Source of the DNA: Candidatus Zhuqueibacterota bacterium
GTDB lineage: Bacteria; Zhuqueibacterota; Zhuqueibacteria; Oceanimicrobiales; Oceanimicrobiaceae
Direction: 5' to 3'
Assembly: GCA_011775825.1 (NCBI GenBank)
Contig: JAABYK010000556.1
Span: 32,544-39,626, forward strand
DNA: 7,083 nucleotides
Shown here: piece after piece, positions 5,868-7,083 of the stretch
Numbering within the stretch: the first letter of the stretch is position 1
How the letters are laid out: each line of letters starts with the position of its first letter
Position numbers and translations under genes: made by a program
Notes under the pieces: generated by a model
The model's input: the letters and a program-made list of their open reading frames with translations, nothing else
What the model was told of the DNA's origin: nothing
Databases searched by the model: none

Positions 5868-6773
5868 CTATTCCAGACGCACTAAGTCGCCGCTTTGAAA
5901 ACCACTGCCTTCGAGAATTCTACACTCAGAGGCTTTCCCTCCGTCAAGATCGGCTTTCGACACCTTGATTTTTCCAATCTTGTTATCCATACTGCCGAGA
6001 GACGATCCCGTATCCGGGTTTATCAGTTCTTCCCCTTTATGGTAAACGACGAATTGGTCACCGGCCTTGATTCCGCACTGAGAACCGGCATCGATGTAGA
6101 CGTGTCCATTCTTTTGTTCCACAACCTTCGCCTGCCAGTCGACTAACACAGCGTTCTTGTCGACTAATCTGAGGACTTCTCGCACCGCATCTCGTGTTGC
6201 CTTGCCTACCAGAGATTCATCAAACGCTTTTCTGCTTTCAAATTTGATGCTCCAGGTATCCACTCGAATGCCCTGAGACGAGCGTTGTTTTCTTACTTTT
6301 TCCACGCCGACAATTTCCCCCGATCTGCCGTTCACCATACGACATTCAAGCGCAACCGTGGCGGTCCGGCTGTGTATGTCGATCCCGAAATCCCTCAGTC
6401 GTCCGCTTCTGTTGTCTTTTTCGTAGCCAAATTCAGTGACGGTACCGTAAATCGCCAATTCCACATCGACAGCGTCTCCCGGTGCAACAGTATCCGGCTT
6501 CTCCGCATGCGCCGCAGCAGGTTCCTGCGCTCGGATAATGGAGTAATTTCCCATCTTACGCAACTCGGCGGTGATGATGTCGCTTATGCCTTCTCCCAAG
6601 GATCGTCTGTCCCACCAATGCCAACTGTTGTTGGTTTTGTCTTCGAAAACAAACACGCTTACCCGTTTCTTTATTCTTGCCTTCAGGCCGTCATCGCTGC
6701 CGAACAAGGATAAGCTTGCAGCGGACCAAATGAGAAACAATCCCAGCCAGATCTGAAATCGAACGGATTGCAA
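5868..6773 (-). CDS. Exported CsgG-like protein with C-terminal FlgT_C/SH3-like domain
   Basis: The 301-residue product has a signal peptide (hydrophobic IWLGLFLIWSAASLSLF, 8-24; cleavage near 25). A CsgG-like domain covers about 35-205: KKRVSVFVFEDKTNN (35-49), LGEGISDIITAELRKMGNY (59-77), LAIYGTVTEFGY (106-117), and a variable strand region ending in KATRDAVREVLRLV (191-204). Residues about 213-300 resemble the flagellar assembly T C-terminal/SH3-like domain (AKVVEQKNGHVYIDAG, GIKAGDQFVVY, GSGFQSGDLVRL). Known CsgG is a lipidated outer-membrane curli pore. Here the signal peptide has no lipobox cysteine and no csgA, csgB, csgE or csgF genes lie nearby, so a periplasmic or envelope-assembly role is more likely than curli export. 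The start is TTG at 6773, 7 nt from AGGAGG (6786-6781). It lies 101 nt after an unrecognised gene on the same strand and ends at a strong terminator. Confidence 0.8.
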   Translation of the reverse strand: MQSVRFQIWLGLFLIWSAASLSLFGSDDGLKARIKKRVSVFVFEDKTNNSWHWWDRRSLGEGISDIITAELRKMGNYSIIRAQEPAAAHAEKPDTVAPGDAVDVELAIYGTVTEFGYEKDNRSGRLRDFGIDIHSRTATVALECRMVNGRSGEIVGVEKVRKQRSSQGIRVDTWSIKFESRKAFDESLVGKATRDAVREVLRLVDKNAVLVDWQAKVVEQKNGHVYIDAGSQCGIKAGDQFVVYHKGEELINPDTGSSLGSMDNKIGKIKVSKADLDGGKASECRILEGSGFQSGDLVRLE

Positions 6774-6780
6774 ACCGAGG

Positions 6781-6786
6781 CCTCCT
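6781..6786 (-). promoter_or_regulatory. Shine-Dalgarno site for the TTG start of the CsgG-like gene
   Basis: The minus strand reads AGGAGG, 7 nt before TTG at 6773. No ATG in the signal-peptide region has comparable support, so this decides the start. Confidence 0.7.
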
Positions 6787-6858
6787 CAGTTAAACTCGGT
6801 GAAAAATCACTGATGCTTGTCAAACTATCTGCCGCATCGGCAATCGGCATCTAAACCT

Positions 6859-6880
6859 AATTAAATTAATTAAATTAATT
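6859..6880. repeat. 9-bp AT-only tandem repeat at the 3' end of the partial gene
   Basis: AATTAAATT is repeated twice and followed by AATT. The last codon and TAA stop of the partial gene fall inside it. No hairpin with a T run is associated, so readthrough into the CsgG-like gene is expected. Confidence 0.6.
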
Positions 6881-7083
6881 GGTGACGATAATGACTTTGC
6901 AGTCTCTAAGAAAATTTTGAATTTTGGCAGCGGCATGGATGAGGAGAGCATCGCTGTTTGAGACAATGACATTCGCCTTGTTCTTGCCGCTCACCTGCCA
7001 TGCAGGAATCACAAGCGGTGCGGGAGCGACTCGCTCATCTCGAATCGCCCGGTTCAAATCGGTGTTGTACGCCACAACGCCAA
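6875..7083 (-). CDS. C-terminal end of an unrecognised protein (cut by the window edge)
   Basis: An open frame enters from the window end and stops with TAA at 6877-6875, giving at least 68 residues. Visible segments include AYNTDLNRAIRDERVAPAPL, VIPAWQVSGKNKANVIVSNS and ALLIHAAAKIQNFLRDCKVI. A GTG at 7075 could serve as a start, but the frame continues upstream to the edge and no Shine-Dalgarno is visible before it, so I treat it as a truncated longer gene. The piece mixes short helices and strands, has no signal peptide or membrane segment, and contains one cysteine near the end. I do not recognise the family. It lies 101 nt upstream of the CsgG-like gene without an obvious terminator, so they may share a transcript and a cell-envelope job. 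Confidence 0.6.
   Translation of the reverse strand, partial: GVVAYNTDLNRAIRDERVAPAPLVIPAWQVSGKNKANVIVSNSDALLIHAAAKIQNFLRDCKVIIVTN

Noticed and set aside
6285..6713. 142-codon plus-strand frame
   Set aside because: It is the shadow of the CsgG-like gene; the minus frame has a signal peptide and family motifs.
6818..6823. TTGACA on the minus strand as a -35 box for the CsgG-like gene
   Set aside because: No acceptable -10 box lies 16-18 nt downstream; the nearest AT-rich match is about 23 nt away.
6831..6852. GC-rich hairpin (TGCCG-CAT-CGGCA) between the partial gene and the CsgG-like gene as a terminator
   Set aside because: The stem is only 5 bp and no T run follows on the minus strand.

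Overview
All eight protein genes seen here lie on the minus strand, so transcription runs from high to low coordinates. The window most resembles an environmental member of the FCB superphylum outside crown Bacteroidetes (Calditrichota, KSB1 or Ignavibacteria-like). The reasons are a T9SS-type C-terminal sorting domain with a YPNPF motif, an MXAN_6640-type secreted metalloprotease, and a tiny basic COX24/mS38-like protein. These are combined with clear Shine-Dalgarno sites and a textbook sigma70 promoter (TTGACT-N17-TATAAT), which crown Bacteroidetes usually lack. The lineage is an inference from gene content, not from a marker tree.

In transcription order: (a) 7083-6875 is the 3' end of an unrecognised gene, followed after 97 nt by an exported CsgG-like protein with a C-terminal FlgT_C/SH3-like domain (6773-5868). 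This block ends at a strong intrinsic terminator (5787-5808, U tract down to 5781). (b) A REP-like palindrome (5739-5768) and an AT-rich promoter region precede a two-gene operon. It encodes a PDZ/radical-SAM-like/DUF512 iron-sulfur protein (5641-4361) and, six bases later, the ribosome-assembly GTPase Der (4354-3038). (c) A 259-nt intergenic gap carries an imperfect 31-bp inverted repeat pair, each arm made of three ACGGAT-type heptamers about 10-11 bp apart. (d) Next comes a secreted 612-residue metalloprotease with a T9SS-like tail (2778-940). (e) A 23S-IVS-type four-helix-bundle gene (891-538) follows, tightly bracketed by inverted TAGGCTGTAGG-type repeats that contribute its ribosome binding site and contain its stop codon. 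(f) A strong sigma70 promoter drives a translationally coupled pair, an HU-family protein (409-104) and the 31-residue mS38/COX24-like protein (99-4).

The core genes (der, HU, the mS38-like protein) serve ribosome assembly, translation and nucleoid structure. The CsgG-like protein and metalloprotease are envelope or secreted products. The most unusual material is the pair of repeat-bounded intervals: one holds the four-helix-bundle gene and one is empty. They may be two small cassette-like elements. Three of the seven genes with a visible start use TTG, each behind a good Shine-Dalgarno sequence. No tRNA, rRNA, CRISPR array, insertion sequence or transposase was seen.
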